Positions 1-9,276 of a stretch of DNA of 64,000 nucleotides are shown piece by piece. The DNA is from Aromatoleum diolicum (GTDB lineage Bacteria > Pseudomonadota > Gammaproteobacteria > Burkholderiales > Rhodocyclaceae), in contig NZ_WTVQ01000007.1 of NCBI RefSeq assembly GCF_012910955.1, forward strand, positions 98,070 to 162,069. Direction: 5' to 3'. The first letter of the stretch is position 1. Every line of letters begins with the position of its first letter. The notes beneath the pieces are model-generated. The model did no database searches. It was not told where the DNA came from and saw only the letters and a list, made by a program, of their open reading frames with translations. A program made the position numbers and the translations under genes.

Positions 1-151
1 TCTGGGCCGCGGCAAGCAGGTCGCCCCCGGCCAGCACCAGCGGGATCGCCTGTGCCTGGATCGGCGTGGGCGTCGTATAGCCGGATTCGGAAATGGCGCG
101 CAGCAGCGGTTCAGCCAGTCCAAGACCGGCAAAGTTTACTTCGGATGTCAT
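1..151 (-). CDS. rhlE: DEAD-box RNA helicase, RhlE type (5' part only)
   Basis: This is the first 50 codons of a leftward gene that runs off the window start. The translation begins [17 protein letters not shown] and continues through [14 protein letters not shown], which is the Q-motif of DEAD-box helicases (aromatic residue, GYxxPTPIQ), and stops at LAAAQ, just before the expected Walker A (AQTGTGKT). RhlE-type helicases unwind short RNA duplexes in ribosome maturation and RNA decay. The ATG at 149-151 is preceded by GGAG at a good distance on the minus strand. The family is clear from the Q-motif. RhlE rather than another DEAD-box paralogue is an inference, because the diagnostic later motifs lie outside the window. 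Confidence 0.8.
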   Translation of the reverse strand, partial: MTSEVNFAGLGLAEPLLRAISESGYTTPTPIQAQAIPLVLAGGDLLAAAQ

Positions 152-494
152 CAAGAAAAGCTCCAGCGACGGCCTGTCGCTCTAGCTGAGTGACACCAAT
201 CGAGGCGGGCGGGGAAGTGCGACCGGAAAAGGGTCGTTGTGAGAAGACTGCGGCCGATTGGCTGGGCTCGCAGGGTGCGCGGATTGTACGGGCTTTTGCC
301 GCGGTGCAGCGAGAATCTTTTTTTTCACGCCGCCACGCGGGATGTCCGTCACACTGATGGTGGTATCGGCGCAGTGCCGCGGGTGACCCGCGGGCCGATT
401 TGTGTCTATCTATTACCAAGGTGCAATGTTCTGTTTACCCGATGTTGGGTATAGTCCATGTCCTTTCCATGGTTTTTATTGCGGAGCCTGGCCC
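152..494. other. Divergent intergenic region upstream of helicase and M48 protease genes
   Basis: This 343-base stretch separates two divergent genes and holds no convincing coding sequence. It contains a perfect 7-bp hairpin with a 3-base loop at 377-393 (CCGCGGG TGA CCCGCGG), with no T-run after it. A TATAGT hexamer at 450-455 could be the -10 of the rightward gene, but I see no convincing -35 for it. A run of eight T residues lies near 318-326. Confidence 0.4.
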
Positions 495-1628
495 ATGGCA
501 ACATTTCGATTACGCCTGTCGCGCACGCGTTCGCGCCTTGCGCGCCGCCTGGGGCTGCGAGCGGTGGGAGGGCTGTCCGTGCTCAGCCTGGCGGTGGGCT
601 GTATCGGGCTGACCGCAGCCTGGCTCGTCGGCAAGACCTGGGGCGCGCTGGTCGCCGGCGAGGTGCTGCACGCCATCGTGTCCGTCGCCGTGTTCATGGT
701 GACGGTCGCGGTCGGCGCGCTCTGCGTCGGCTGGCTGTTTGCGCCGACGGCGCGACCCGACGGTGTCCGCCTGCCGCGTGAGGCCGCCGAGTCGCTGCAT
801 CGCCTGGTGGACCGCATGGGGAGCCGTTTCGGCGGTATCGCGATCGACGCGGTGTGGGTCGTCGGCGACATGAACGCCGCCATTCTGCAGCGTCCGCGCT
901 GGGGATGGATGGGGCCGATGGAGACGCATCTGATGATCGGCCTGCCGCTCGCGCACAGTGTTTCGCGCAGGCAGTTCAGCGCCATTCTTGCGCATGAATT
1001 CGCTCACCTGGCCCTGCAGCGTCAGGGGCTGCATGCCTGGTGGGGGCATCTGCGGGCGTGGTGGTTCCGGGTGCTCGACCGTTGCATCGAGGACATGCCG
1101 CGCCTGGGACGTGTGCTGGAGCGCTGGTCGGCGCGCGACCTGCACGACGCGATGCGCCTGTCGCGCCTGGAAGAGTTCGAAGCCGATGCCATGGCGGCCC
1201 AGATCGTCGGCGCCCGCCGGGTGGGCGAAGCGCTCGTCGAGGTCGCGCTCAAGGAGCGTTTCCTGAGCGAGGATTACTGGCGCAAGGTGATGGAACAGAG
1301 CCGCTTCACGCCGCAACCGTCGATCCGTCCGTTCCGGGAAATGGGGCTGGGGGTGATGGCCGGCTTCCGTCGGCCGATGCCCGGCACGGTGGATATCCGT
1401 GGCATGTTCGGCGGCGCTGCGTCGGAGGCCGACTTTCATCCGACACTCGCCGAACGTCTGCGCGTGCTCGGCGTAATGCCCGCAGTGCCGCGCGGCGACT
1501 CCACGTCGCTGGCGACGACCCATCTGACGCCACTGCTGCCGACCCTCGCGTGGATCTTCGATCGCGCCTGGTGGGAGGACTCGCGTCGCGACTGGCGTCG
1601 CCGCTACGAGCACGCCCGTCAGGCGTAG
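495..1628 (+). CDS. Membrane-anchored M48-type zinc metalloprotease
   Basis: The product is 377 aa. Two hydrophobic segments lie near residues 25-50 and 57-80, followed by a soluble domain with the zinc motif HEFAH at 167-171 (the HExxH of M48/HtpX-like peptidases). An EFEAD motif further on fits the ExxxD-type third ligand region. The fold class suggests cleavage of membrane or envelope proteins at the cytoplasmic membrane; the substrate is unknown. I chose the ATG at 495 because GGAG lies 8 bases upstream. An in-frame GTG at 402 would add 31 residues without a good ribosome site. The gene stands alone and ends 10 bases before the convergent btuF. A stand-alone M48-like enzyme rather than HtpX itself is favoured by the divergent sequence around the motif. 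Confidence 0.75.
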   Translation: MATFRLRLSRTRSRLARRLGLRAVGGLSVLSLAVGCIGLTAAWLVGKTWGALVAGEVLHAIVSVAVFMVTVAVGALCVGWLFAPTARPDGVRLPREAAESLHRLVDRMGSRFGGIAIDAVWVVGDMNAAILQRPRWGWMGPMETHLMIGLPLAHSVSRRQFSAILAHEFAHLALQRQGLHAWWGHLRAWWFRVLDRCIEDMPRLGRVLERWSARDLHDAMRLSRLEEFEADAMAAQIVGARRVGEALVEVALKERFLSEDYWRKVMEQSRFTPQPSIRPFREMGLGVMAGFRRPMPGTVDIRGMFGGAASEADFHPTLAERLRVLGVMPAVPRGDSTSLATTHLTPLLPTLAWIFDRAWWEDSRRDWRRRYEHARQA

Positions 1629-1638
1629 TGGAGCTGCG

Positions 1639-2571
1639 TCAGGCCTCCGGGCTGCGTTTGCGGCGGGCAGTCTCGAGCTGTTCGCACAGGATCGCCGCGC
1701 CCTCGAGAATCCGTGGCGTGTGACGCTGGATCAACTCGGGCGGCACGAAATACAGGTTTCCACTGGCGTTGGCCGCGAGCTTCGGCCAGCGCTTCCAGCT
1801 CTCCAGCCATTCCGGGCGCGCCTCGCCCATGCCGCTGGCGACGATGACTTCCGGGTTGGCCGCAAGCACTCCCTCGACGCCCAGGCTCGGCGCGAGTTGT
1901 TTCAGCTTGCCGAACACGTTGTCGCCGCCGCACAGGCGGATCACGTCCGAAATCAGATGCTCGTCATTGACGGTCATCAGTGGCTTGTCCCAGATCTGGT
2001 AGAACATCCGGACCCGCGGACGCTCGCCGTAACGCTTCCCCAGTTCCTCCTTGCGGGCGCGGAAACTCGCGGCCGCGGCGCGCGCAGGCGGCTCGTTTCC
2101 TGCCAGCACGCCGAATGCCTCGAGGCTGCGGGCAACGTCATCAAGGCTGCGTGGCTCGTTCATGTAAACCGGAATGCCGAGGGCGGCGAGCTTGTCCAGG
2201 TGCGCATCGCGGTTGCCGCTTTTCCACGCGATCACCAAGTCCGGCTTGAGTCCGGCGATGGCTTCCATGTCGACGTTGCTGTAACCCCCGACTCGCGGCA
2301 GTTTGCGCGCGGTTTCGGGGAAGTCGCTGTATGCGACCGCGCCGACAACCCGCTCCCCGGCGCCGGCGGCGAACAGCAGTTCGGTGATGTGCGGCGCAAG
2401 GCTGACGATGCGCTGCGCGGGTTGCGCCAGCTTCACGGGTTGGCCGGTATCGTCCCGCACCGTGAGTTCGGCGTGCGCCGAAAACGCGAGCAGGGTGCTT
2501 GCTAGAACGGTAGCAAGTGGGACCCCGCGGCGGAATCGGGGGGCGTGCTGGGGCGACGGTCGATGCGGCAT
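1639..2571 (-). CDS. btuF: Periplasmic cobalamin-binding protein BtuF-like
   Basis: The 310-aa product starts with a signal peptide of about 34 residues ending AFSAHA. It continues as a periplasmic binding protein of the helical-backbone (TroA/BtuF) class, with RIVSLAPHITELLFAAGAG, the typical first helix entry, and VGGYSNVDMEAI further on. BtuF captures corrinoids in the periplasm for the BtuCD transporter. No btuC or btuD lies in the window. It is the last gene of the leftward run cbiB-cobC-yhcC-btuF, 38 bases after yhcC, and this neighbourhood favours a B12 rather than iron-siderophore or heme ligand. The start has a weak ribosome site, so translation may be coupled to the upstream gene or begin differently. 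Confidence 0.8.
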   Translation of the reverse strand: MPHRPSPQHAPRFRRGVPLATVLASTLLAFSAHAELTVRDDTGQPVKLAQPAQRIVSLAPHITELLFAAGAGERVVGAVAYSDFPETARKLPRVGGYSNVDMEAIAGLKPDLVIAWKSGNRDAHLDKLAALGIPVYMNEPRSLDDVARSLEAFGVLAGNEPPARAAAASFRARKEELGKRYGERPRVRMFYQIWDKPLMTVNDEHLISDVIRLCGGDNVFGKLKQLAPSLGVEGVLAANPEVIVASGMGEARPEWLESWKRWPKLAANASGNLYFVPPELIQRHTPRILEGAAILCEQLETARRKRSPEA

Positions 2572-2609
2572 GGAGCTTTGTCAGTTTAAAACGACCGGCA
2601 GGGCCTGCC

Positions 2610-3548
2610 TCAGGTCGGGTTGCTCGAAGCGGGAGTAGGCGGTAGCGGCCGAGTGGTGAGGCTACCCTGACCGCCCGTGGCGGCCAGCCGGCGCGCAATC
2701 GCATGGATGCCTTCGAAGCGGCCCGCGCACCAGGGCGGGGCCAGCAGTGTCGGTGCATTCGCGGTGGCCGAAACGCGATGATAAACGACTGGTGCGGGGG
2801 TGCGGCGAATCATCTCGGTCGCGACGTCGGCATAGTGGCCGGCGTCGGGCGGGGCGACCTCGCCGCGGCGCCACGCGGCAGCGAGGCGGCTGCCCTTGAC
2901 GATCATCAGCGGGTGCAGCTTGAGGCCCGCAACGCCGAGTTCGAGCACGCGGTCGAGCGTGTCGAGGCTGTGCTCGGGCGTCTCGCTCGGCAGGCCGACG
3001 ATCAGATGGGTGCACACCGGAACGCCACGGGCATGCGCGCGGGCCACCGCGTCGGCATAGGCGGCGAAGCCATGGCCGCGGTTGATGCGTGCGAGGGTGT
3101 CGTCGAAGGCGCTTTGCAGACCGAGCTCCAGCCACACTTCGTAACCGCGTGCGCGATAGCCGGCGAGCAGGTCGAGCACCGCGTCGGGCACGCAGTCCGG
3201 TCGGGTGCCGACACACAGGCCGACGATGTCTGCGCCCGCGAGCGCCTCCTCGTAGAGCCGCTGCAGTGTCGCGACTTCGGCATAAGTGCTGGTGTAGGCC
3301 TGGAAATAGGCGAGGTAGCGTCGCGCGCGATGCATCTTCGTGCGCCCTTCGTCGAGCTGATGCGCGAGCGGCGCAGCTTCATCCCGGTTGAAGGACCGCA
3401 CATTGCAGAACGTGCAGCCGCCGCGCCCGAGCGTGCCGTCGCGGTTCGGGCAGGTGAAGTTCGCGTGCAGCGGCAGCTTGTGCACGCGCTCGCCAAAACG
3501 GCCGCGCAGGTGACGCCCGATGGTATTGACGTAATGATCGAGTTGCAT
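2610..3548 (-). CDS. yhcC: Radical SAM protein, YhcC family (TIGR01212 type)
   Basis: The 312-aa product opens with the family signature region HKLPLHANFTCPNRDG, with cysteines at 33, 45 and 48. This wide C-x11-C-x2-C spacing is characteristic of this family in place of the classical CxxxCxxC. A TIM-barrel-like body follows, with GLCVGTRPDCVPD and ELGLQS motifs. YhcC proteins are widespread; their exact reaction is not settled, so none is stated here. The gene sits between cobC and btuF in the leftward cobalamin run, 11 bases from cobC, which implies co-transcription. The ATG at 3546-3548 gives the usual family N-terminus (MQLDHYVNTIG); longer in-frame extensions upstream overlap cobC and are not credible. 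Confidence 0.85.
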   Translation of the reverse strand: MQLDHYVNTIGRHLRGRFGERVHKLPLHANFTCPNRDGTLGRGGCTFCNVRSFNRDEAAPLAHQLDEGRTKMHRARRYLAYFQAYTSTYAEVATLQRLYEEALAGADIVGLCVGTRPDCVPDAVLDLLAGYRARGYEVWLELGLQSAFDDTLARINRGHGFAAYADAVARAHARGVPVCTHLIVGLPSETPEHSLDTLDRVLELGVAGLKLHPLMIVKGSRLAAAWRRGEVAPPDAGHYADVATEMIRRTPAPVVYHRVSATANAPTLLAPPWCAGRFEGIHAIARRLAATGGQGSLTTRPLPPTPASSNPT

Positions 3549-3559
3549 GGGGTCCGGGC

Positions 3560-4531
3560 TCAGAGATTGGCGAGGGCGCGCGCGAGGCGCGTCCATCCGG
3601 CTTCGTCCGGCGGCAAGCCGAAGCGCAGGCTGGCCGGTTCGTCGAAGCGGCGTACGAGGATGCCCTGACGGGCGAGCCGGTCGTGCAGCGTCGCGGCGTC
3701 GCGATGACGCAGCCACTGAAACAGCGCCGGTCCCGAGGGGGCGCCGAGGCCGTTGCTGCGCAGGAGGTCGGCAAGGCGGACGCCTTCGTGTGCGAGACGC
3801 TCCCGCATCGTCGTCTGCCACGTCGTGTCGGCGAATGCATGACGCGCAACATGGCGCGCCGGCCCGCTGATCGTCCACGGCCCGAGCTGCTCGGCAAGGC
3901 GCTGGCGCAGCCCGGCTGGCGCAAGCACGCAACCGACGCGCGCACCGGCCAGCCCGAAGAACTTCCCGAGCGAGCGCAGAACGACCAGATTCGGGCGTCC
4001 CGCCGCGCTGGCCAGGCTTTCGGTCGGAGCGGCGTCGATGAAGGCTTCGTCGACGATCAGCCAGCCGCCGCGGGCGACGAGGCGGGCGTGCCAGTCGAGC
4101 AGTTGCGCGTGCGGAAACTGCACGCCCGAGGGGTTGTTTGGCTGGACGAGCAAGAGTACGTCGGTGTTGGCGACGGCAGCGTCGATGGTGTCGGCGCTGC
4201 ATGCGCGCACGCGGCGATCGCGCCATGCGTGCGCGTGTTCGGCGTAGGTCGGCGCGAGCACCGTGACGCGCTCGCCGGGAATCAGCCCCGGCAGCGCCTG
4301 GATTGCCGCTTGCGAGCCGGCGACCGGCAGCAGCTCGTCCGTGCCGTAATACTGTGCGGCGGCCGCTTCGAGTCCGTCGTGTTCTTCCGGCAGGCGCTGC
4401 CAGGCTTCGGGCGGGACCGGCGGCACCGGCCAGGCGTGCGGATTGATGCCGGTCGACAGGTCCAGCCAGTCGGACAGCGGGATGCCGTATTGCAGCGCGG
4501 CGCGGCGCAGGCGGCCGCCGTGCTCAAGCAT
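3560..4531 (-). CDS. cobC: L-threonine-O-3-phosphate decarboxylase (CobC/CobD)
   Basis: The 323-aa protein is a fold-type I PLP enzyme of the histidinol-phosphate aminotransferase class. It starts [11 protein letters not shown], a typical CobC beginning, carries VQPNNPSG near 129-135, the PLP-interacting DEAF at 161-164, and [14 protein letters not shown] with the Schiff-base lysine at K190. The enzyme makes (R)-1-aminopropan-2-yl phosphate, the linker joined to cobyric acid by CbiB. Its start overlaps the end of cbiB by 8 bases, which indicates translational coupling and a shared pathway. The pairing with CbiB and CobQ separates it from HisC, which it would otherwise resemble. Confidence 0.92.
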   Translation of the reverse strand: MLEHGGRLRRAALQYGIPLSDWLDLSTGINPHAWPVPPVPPEAWQRLPEEHDGLEAAAAQYYGTDELLPVAGSQAAIQALPGLIPGERVTVLAPTYAEHAHAWRDRRVRACSADTIDAAVANTDVLLLVQPNNPSGVQFPHAQLLDWHARLVARGGWLIVDEAFIDAAPTESLASAAGRPNLVVLRSLGKFFGLAGARVGCVLAPAGLRQRLAEQLGPWTISGPARHVARHAFADTTWQTTMRERLAHEGVRLADLLRSNGLGAPSGPALFQWLRHRDAATLHDRLARQGILVRRFDEPASLRFGLPPDEAGWTRLARALANL

Positions 4532-5459
4532 GGCCGAGCAGTCCTGAGAGGGGAACGGATAGCGCCGCGATGGCGATGGTCCCCAGCCACAGCAGCATGC
4601 CGTGCTGCATCAGGCGCACCGCAGCACGGATGCTGGCGGCGTCCGGTGCCTTGCCGCAGCCGAGCGGCGGGCGTTGTTCCTCGCGGCCGTGGTAGATCGC
4701 CGCGCCGCCCAGTTGCACACCGAGCGCGCCGGCGCCGGCGGCCATCACCGGGCCGGCGTTGGGGCTGTCCCACGCCGGAGCCTGGCTGCGCCAGCAGCGC
4801 AGGGCGTCGCGACTGCGGCCGATGAGGGCGTAGGTCAGCGCGGTGAGGCGTGCGGGAGCCCAGTTGAGCACGTCGTCGAGGCGTGCCGCGGCCCAGCCGA
4901 AGCGGATGAAGCGTTCCGTGCGATAGCCCCACATCGCGTCCAGCGTGTTGGCGAGGCGGAACATCAGCGCGCCCGCGCCACCGGCGACGCAGAACCAGAA
5001 CAGCGCGCCGAATACCGCGTCGTTGCCGTTTTCGAGCACGGATTCGGTGCCGGCCTTGGCGACTCCTGCCGCATCGAGGGCGCGCGTGTCGCGGCTGACG
5101 ATCCAGCCGACGCGCACGCGTGCGGTGTCGAGGTCGCCGGCGGCAAGCGGCGCGGCAATGGCCTCGGCGTGCTGCGCAAGGCTGCGCGCGCCGAGCGCGA
5201 GATACAGCAGGCCGATATCGATGACCCAGTGCGCCAGCGGATGGCTTTCGCGTAGCACCAGCGCCAGTCCGAGCCACGGCCCGATCGCCAGCGCCCACGC
5301 GAGCAGGCCGCCGACGCGATTCGGCAGCAGCGGGCGCAGGTGCGCTTCGAGCCAGCCCGCCCAGCGGCCGAAGCCGATCAGCGGGTGCCAGCGCCGCGGT
5401 TCGCCGAGAAGGCGGTCGAGCGCGATGCCGGCGGCGAGTTTGACGAACAGGGAAATCAT
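4524..5459 (-). CDS. cbiB: Adenosylcobinamide-phosphate synthase CbiB/CobD
   Basis: The 311-aa integral membrane protein begins [20 protein letters not shown] and soon shows [12 protein letters not shown], matching the D-x-x-x-GxP-x-xxHP-x-x-x-G pattern of CbiB. Several hydrophobic helices follow, with [14 protein letters not shown] in the middle, a strongly conserved stretch. CbiB joins aminopropanol (phosphate) to the propionate f of cobyric acid. The ATG at 5457-5459 matches the family start; an in-frame upstream extension of 23 residues is not family-like. It heads the leftward cobalamin run and lies 56 bases from the divergent cobQ start, so both directions probably share this small promoter region. 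Confidence 0.92.
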   Translation of the reverse strand: MISLFVKLAAGIALDRLLGEPRRWHPLIGFGRWAGWLEAHLRPLLPNRVGGLLAWALAIGPWLGLALVLRESHPLAHWVIDIGLLYLALGARSLAQHAEAIAAPLAAGDLDTARVRVGWIVSRDTRALDAAGVAKAGTESVLENGNDAVFGALFWFCVAGGAGALMFRLANTLDAMWGYRTERFIRFGWAAARLDDVLNWAPARLTALTYALIGRSRDALRCWRSQAPAWDSPNAGPVMAAGAGALGVQLGGAAIYHGREEQRPPLGCGKAPDAASIRAAVRLMQHGMLLWLGTIAIAALSVPLSGLLGHA

Positions 5460-5515
5460 CGGCGCGGTGCTTTCGGCGATAATCCGCCGCTTTGAAAGAG
5501 CCGGGATTTTACGCC

Positions 5516-6991
5516 ATGCCACAAGCAATCGCCCTGATGGTGCAGGGAACGACCTCGGACGCCGGGAAAAGCACGCTGGTCGCCGGGCTGGCGCGGCTGC
5601 TGGCGCGGCGCGGCGTGCGCGTGGCGCCGTTCAAGCCGCAGAACATGGCGCTCAATTCGGCGGTGACCGTCGACGGCGGCGAGATCGGCCGCGCCCAGGC
5701 GCTGCAGGCGCTGGCGGCGGGGCTTGCGCCGCATACTGACTTCAACCCGGTTCTGCTGAAACCCTCGACCGACATCGGTGCGCAGGTGATCATCCACGGC
5801 AAGGTTGCGGCGAACCTGTCGGCGCGTGACTACCACGCCTACAAGCCGACCGCGATGGCTGCGGTGATGGCGTCGTGGGACCGGCTCACCACGGCCTATG
5901 AGTGCGTGCTGGTCGAAGGCGCGGGCAGCCCGGCCGAGATCAACCTGCGCGACCGCGATATCGCCAACATGGGGTTTGCCGAAGCGGCCGACGTGCCGGT
6001 GATCCTGGTGGCCGACATCGACCGTGGTGGCGTGTTCGCGCATCTGGTGGGCACGCTGGAGCTGCTGTCGCCATCCGAGCAGGCGCGCGTCAAAGGTTTC
6101 GTCATCAACCGCTTCCGTGGCGACATCGGCCTGCTGCAATCCGGACTGGACTGGCTGGAAGCGCGCACCGGGCGGCCGGTGCTGGGGGTGTTGCCCTATC
6201 TGCACGGACTTTTTCTCGACGCCGAGGATGCGCTGGCCGACGCGCGCGCCGAGAAGGGCGAGACGCGCCTGCGCGTGGTGGCGCCGGTGTATCCGCGCAT
6301 CTCGAACCACACCGACCTCGACGCGCTGCGCCTGCATCCGCAGGTGGACTTCCGCTGGGTTGGGCCGGGTCAGGCGATGCCGCCCGCGGACCTGATCGTG
6401 TTGCCCGGCTCAAAGAGCGTGCAAGCCGATCTGGCATGGCTGCGCGCGCAGGGCTGGGACGCGGCGATCCGGCGTCATCTGCGCTACGGCGGCAAAGTGG
6501 TCGGCATCTGCGGCGGTTTCCAGATGCTCGGCGCGACGCTGTCCGACCCGCTCGGGCTCGAAGGGGGCGCAACGACAGTCGCGGGCCTCGGCCTGCTCGA
6601 CATGGATACCGTGCTCGAAGCGGAAAAGTGCCTGGAAAATGCCCGCGGCACGCTTTTGCTGCCGGGCGGCGCGGAGGTGTCCGGCTACGAGATCCACATG
6701 GGCGTGAGCCGCGGTCCGGCGCTCGATTGCCCGGCGTTGCGTTTCGCCGACGGGCGTGCCGACGGCGCGTTGTCGGTCGATGGCCAGATTCTCGGCACGT
6801 ATCTGCACGGCCTCTTCGACGCGCCCGCAGCCTTGCCTTCCCTGCTTGCCTGGGCGGGCGCCGGCGACCTCGCGACGGTCGATCTCGCTGCGCGGCGCGA
6901 GGCCGATCTCGACCGGCTCGCCGATGTGATCGAGCGTCACCTCGATCTCTCAACGCTGTTCCCGGCCGCCTGGGGCGCGGCGGGCGGCTGA
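5516..6991 (+). CDS. cobQ: Cobyric acid synthase CobQ/CbiP
   Basis: The 491-aa product has an N-terminal dethiobiotin-synthetase-like ATP domain starting [20 protein letters not shown] and a C-terminal class I glutamine amidotransferase-like domain with [11 protein letters not shown], whose nucleophile is C332, and a later YLHGLFD motif. It uses glutamine and ATP to amidate side chains b, d, e and g of adenosylcobyrinic acid a,c-diamide. The ATG at 5516 fits the family start; an in-frame TTG 24 bases upstream is less likely. It is divergent from cbiB, so the two transcription units cover successive steps of the same pathway. Confidence 0.95.
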   Translation: MPQAIALMVQGTTSDAGKSTLVAGLARLLARRGVRVAPFKPQNMALNSAVTVDGGEIGRAQALQALAAGLAPHTDFNPVLLKPSTDIGAQVIIHGKVAANLSARDYHAYKPTAMAAVMASWDRLTTAYECVLVEGAGSPAEINLRDRDIANMGFAEAADVPVILVADIDRGGVFAHLVGTLELLSPSEQARVKGFVINRFRGDIGLLQSGLDWLEARTGRPVLGVLPYLHGLFLDAEDALADARAEKGETRLRVVAPVYPRISNHTDLDALRLHPQVDFRWVGPGQAMPPADLIVLPGSKSVQADLAWLRAQGWDAAIRRHLRYGGKVVGICGGFQMLGATLSDPLGLEGGATTVAGLGLLDMDTVLEAEKCLENARGTLLLPGGAEVSGYEIHMGVSRGPALDCPALRFADGRADGALSVDGQILGTYLHGLFDAPAALPSLLAWAGAGDLATVDLAARREADLDRLADVIERHLDLSTLFPAAWGAAGG

Positions 6992-7047
6992 ACGCAGGTC
7001 CAATCTTTACTATTTCTTAACCCGCCCGGCGCCAGAATCCGGGCGCT

Positions 7048-8562
7048 ATGAATATTCTCGCAAATGCCCTCGGCGTCGTCCGGCTGTCGCGGGTCAATGG
7101 CGCACTGCGCGTCTATTTTCCGGTGCTGAACGCGCTCGGCCTGATCATCATGATCTTCGGCCTGCTGATGGCGTTCCCCCTCGTGGTGTCGTTCATCCTC
7201 GACGACGGCGCGACCGAAGCCTACGACATGGCGATCCTCGCGACCTTCTTGCCCGGCGCGCTGTTGTGGGCGCTCACCCGCGGCGCGCGGCGCGACCTGC
7301 GGGTGCCCGACGGCTTCCTGATGGTGGCGGCGACCTGGACGGTCGTGCCCATTTTCGGCGGTCTGCCGCTGATGTTCTATCTGCCGCAACTGTCGTTCAC
7401 CGATGCCTATTTCGAAGCCGCGTCAGGACTCACCACGACCGGCGGGACGGTATTGACCGGGCTCGACGGCATGGCGATCTCGATCCACCTGTGGCGCACC
7501 TTCATGCACTGGGTCGGCGGCATGGGCGTCATCGTGCTGATGGTCGCGATCCTGCCCCTGCTCGGTATCGGCGGGCGCCAGATCTTCAAGGCCGAGGCGC
7601 CGGGTCCGATGAAGGAGTCCAGCCTCACACCGCGCATCGCGGAAACCGCGAAGGGTTTATGGACGGTGTACCTGCTTCTGACCATCGCGTGCGGGCTGGG
7701 TCTTTACCTTGCCGGGTTACCGCCGTGGGAGGCATTGATCCATGCCTTCTCGATCACCGGCCTGGGCGGATTTTCGAGCAAGGATGCGAGCCTCGGCTTC
7801 TTCAACAGCGTGCCGGTGGAACTGGTCACGATGCTGTTCGCGTTGCTCGCGGGTTTCAACTACGCGACGCACTACCTCGCGTTCGCCCGCCGCAGCCTGG
7901 TGCCCTATGCGCAGGACCCGGAAATCCCGTGGTTCCTTGCCGTGCTGGCGGTCAGCATCGTCTGCCTGACTGTCTACCTGCTTCCGTTCAATGCGCACGA
8001 AGACGTCGCCCAGACGCTGCGCTACGTCGCCTTCCACGCGATTTCGCTCGCCACGTCACTGGGGCTGGCAACCTACGACTACACCGCGTGGCCGATGTTC
8101 GCGCAACTGTGGATCCTGTTCCTGTGCAGCTTCGCGGCCTGCTCGGGTTCGACTGGCGGCGGCATCAAGATGATGCGCGCGATCATTCTTTACAAGCAGA
8201 CCTACCGCGAGGTGATCCGCTCACTGCACCCGAACGCGGTGGCGCCGGTACGCCTGGGGGGGGTACCCGTGTCGGACAATGTCCTGCATGCGGTGCTTGC
8301 CTTCAGCTTCATGTACATGGTGACGAACGTGGTGCTGACGCTCGTGCTTTCGGCGAGCGGGCTCGACATCATCAGCGCGTTTTCGGCGGTCGTGGCCTGC
8401 CTCAACAACACCGGGCCGGGGCTCGGTGCGGTCGGTCCGGCTGCGAACTACCAGGGACTCAACGACTTCCAGATCTGGGTGCTGTCATTCACGATGATCC
8501 TCGGTCGCCTCGAGATCTTCACGCTGCTGGTGGTGATGACCCCGGTGTTCTGGCGGCGCTGA
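7048..8562 (+). CDS. trkH: Trk-type potassium uptake channel subunit TrkH
   Basis: The 504-aa protein has the fourfold pore repeat of TrkH/KtrB transporters. Selectivity-filter-like loops are visible at ASGLTTTGGT, SITGLGGFS, ATSLGLATY and CLNNTGPGLGAVG, each before or within a membrane hairpin, and the conserved HWVGGMGVIVL and SGSTGGGIKMMR stretches are present. It forms the K+-conducting membrane dimer, normally regulated by the NAD-binding TrkA, which is not in this window. Its end faces the kdpE-like gene across 12 bases with no obvious terminator. The convergent arrangement with a kdpE/kdpD-like pair suggests potassium or turgor sensing in the same locus. Confidence 0.93.
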   Translation: MNILANALGVVRLSRVNGALRVYFPVLNALGLIIMIFGLLMAFPLVVSFILDDGATEAYDMAILATFLPGALLWALTRGARRDLRVPDGFLMVAATWTVVPIFGGLPLMFYLPQLSFTDAYFEAASGLTTTGGTVLTGLDGMAISIHLWRTFMHWVGGMGVIVLMVAILPLLGIGGRQIFKAEAPGPMKESSLTPRIAETAKGLWTVYLLLTIACGLGLYLAGLPPWEALIHAFSITGLGGFSSKDASLGFFNSVPVELVTMLFALLAGFNYATHYLAFARRSLVPYAQDPEIPWFLAVLAVSIVCLTVYLLPFNAHEDVAQTLRYVAFHAISLATSLGLATYDYTAWPMFAQLWILFLCSFAACSGSTGGGIKMMRAIILYKQTYREVIRSLHPNAVAPVRLGGVPVSDNVLHAVLAFSFMYMVTNVVLTLVLSASGLDIISAFSAVVACLNNTGPGLGAVGPAANYQGLNDFQIWVLSFTMILGRLEIFTLLVVMTPVFWRR

Positions 8563-8574
8563 ACGCAGGGCGCG

Positions 8575-9276
8575 CTACAGCACCAGCCGGTAGCCGATTC
8601 CCGATTCGGTGAGGATGTGCGCCGGGAAACCGGGATTGGGCTCCAGCTTGCGTCGCAGGCCCGCCATGTAAACACGCAGGTAATGCGTGTGTTCGACATG
8701 GTTCGGCCCCCAAATCTGTGACAGCAGCTGCCGGTGCGTGAGCACGCGCCCGGCGTTGGCGATCAGGTGGCCGAGCAATTTGTATTCGATCGGCGTCAGA
8801 TGCACCGGCTCGCCCTTGCGCGTGACGGCGCGCTGCGCCAGATCCACCTCGATCTCGCCGAACTGCACCAGCGCCGGACCGTCCATTTGCGGGCGGGTTG
8901 CACGCCGCAGCAGCGCGCGCACCCGCGCCAGCAGCTCTGCCACGCCGAAGGGCTTGGTCAGGTAATCGTCGGCACCGGCATCCAGCGCAGCCACCTTGTC
9001 AGCCTCGTCGCTGCGGGCCGACAGCACCAGCACCGGCACCGACGACCAGCCGCGCAATTGCGCGATCATCTCCAGACCGTCGCGGTCGGGCAAGCCGAGA
9101 TCCACCAGCACCAAGTCCGGCTTGCGCGAGCCGGCCTCGATCAACCCGCGTTCCGCGGTGCTCGCCTCGCTGACCTGCCATTGCTCCGATTCGAGCGCGC
9201 GGCGCAGAAAATGGCGGATGTGCGGCTCGTCCTCGACAATGACGGCAACCGGTGCGGGCGCTCGTGCGTCCTTCAT
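8575..9276 (-). CDS. kdpE: KdpE-like OmpR-family response regulator
   Basis: The 233-aa product has a receiver domain (VAVIVEDEPHIRHFLRRAL, phosphoacceptor in LVLVDLGLPDRDG, conserved lysine in YLTKPF) and an OmpR/PhoB winged-helix domain (LTPIEYKLLGHL; HILTESGIGYRL at the end). The sequence pattern is that of KdpE, which activates potassium uptake genes. It overlaps the upstream kinase gene by 4 bases (ATGA), so the two are translationally coupled. No kdpFABC operon lies nearby; trkH, directly convergent, is the only potassium gene seen here. The name is by similarity; the target is an inference. Confidence 0.85.
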   Translation of the reverse strand: MKDARAPAPVAVIVEDEPHIRHFLRRALESEQWQVSEASTAERGLIEAGSRKPDLVLVDLGLPDRDGLEMIAQLRGWSSVPVLVLSARSDEADKVAALDAGADDYLTKPFGVAELLARVRALLRRATRPQMDGPALVQFGEIEVDLAQRAVTRKGEPVHLTPIEYKLLGHLIANAGRVLTHRQLLSQIWGPNHVEHTHYLRVYMAGLRRKLEPNPGFPAHILTESGIGYRLVL

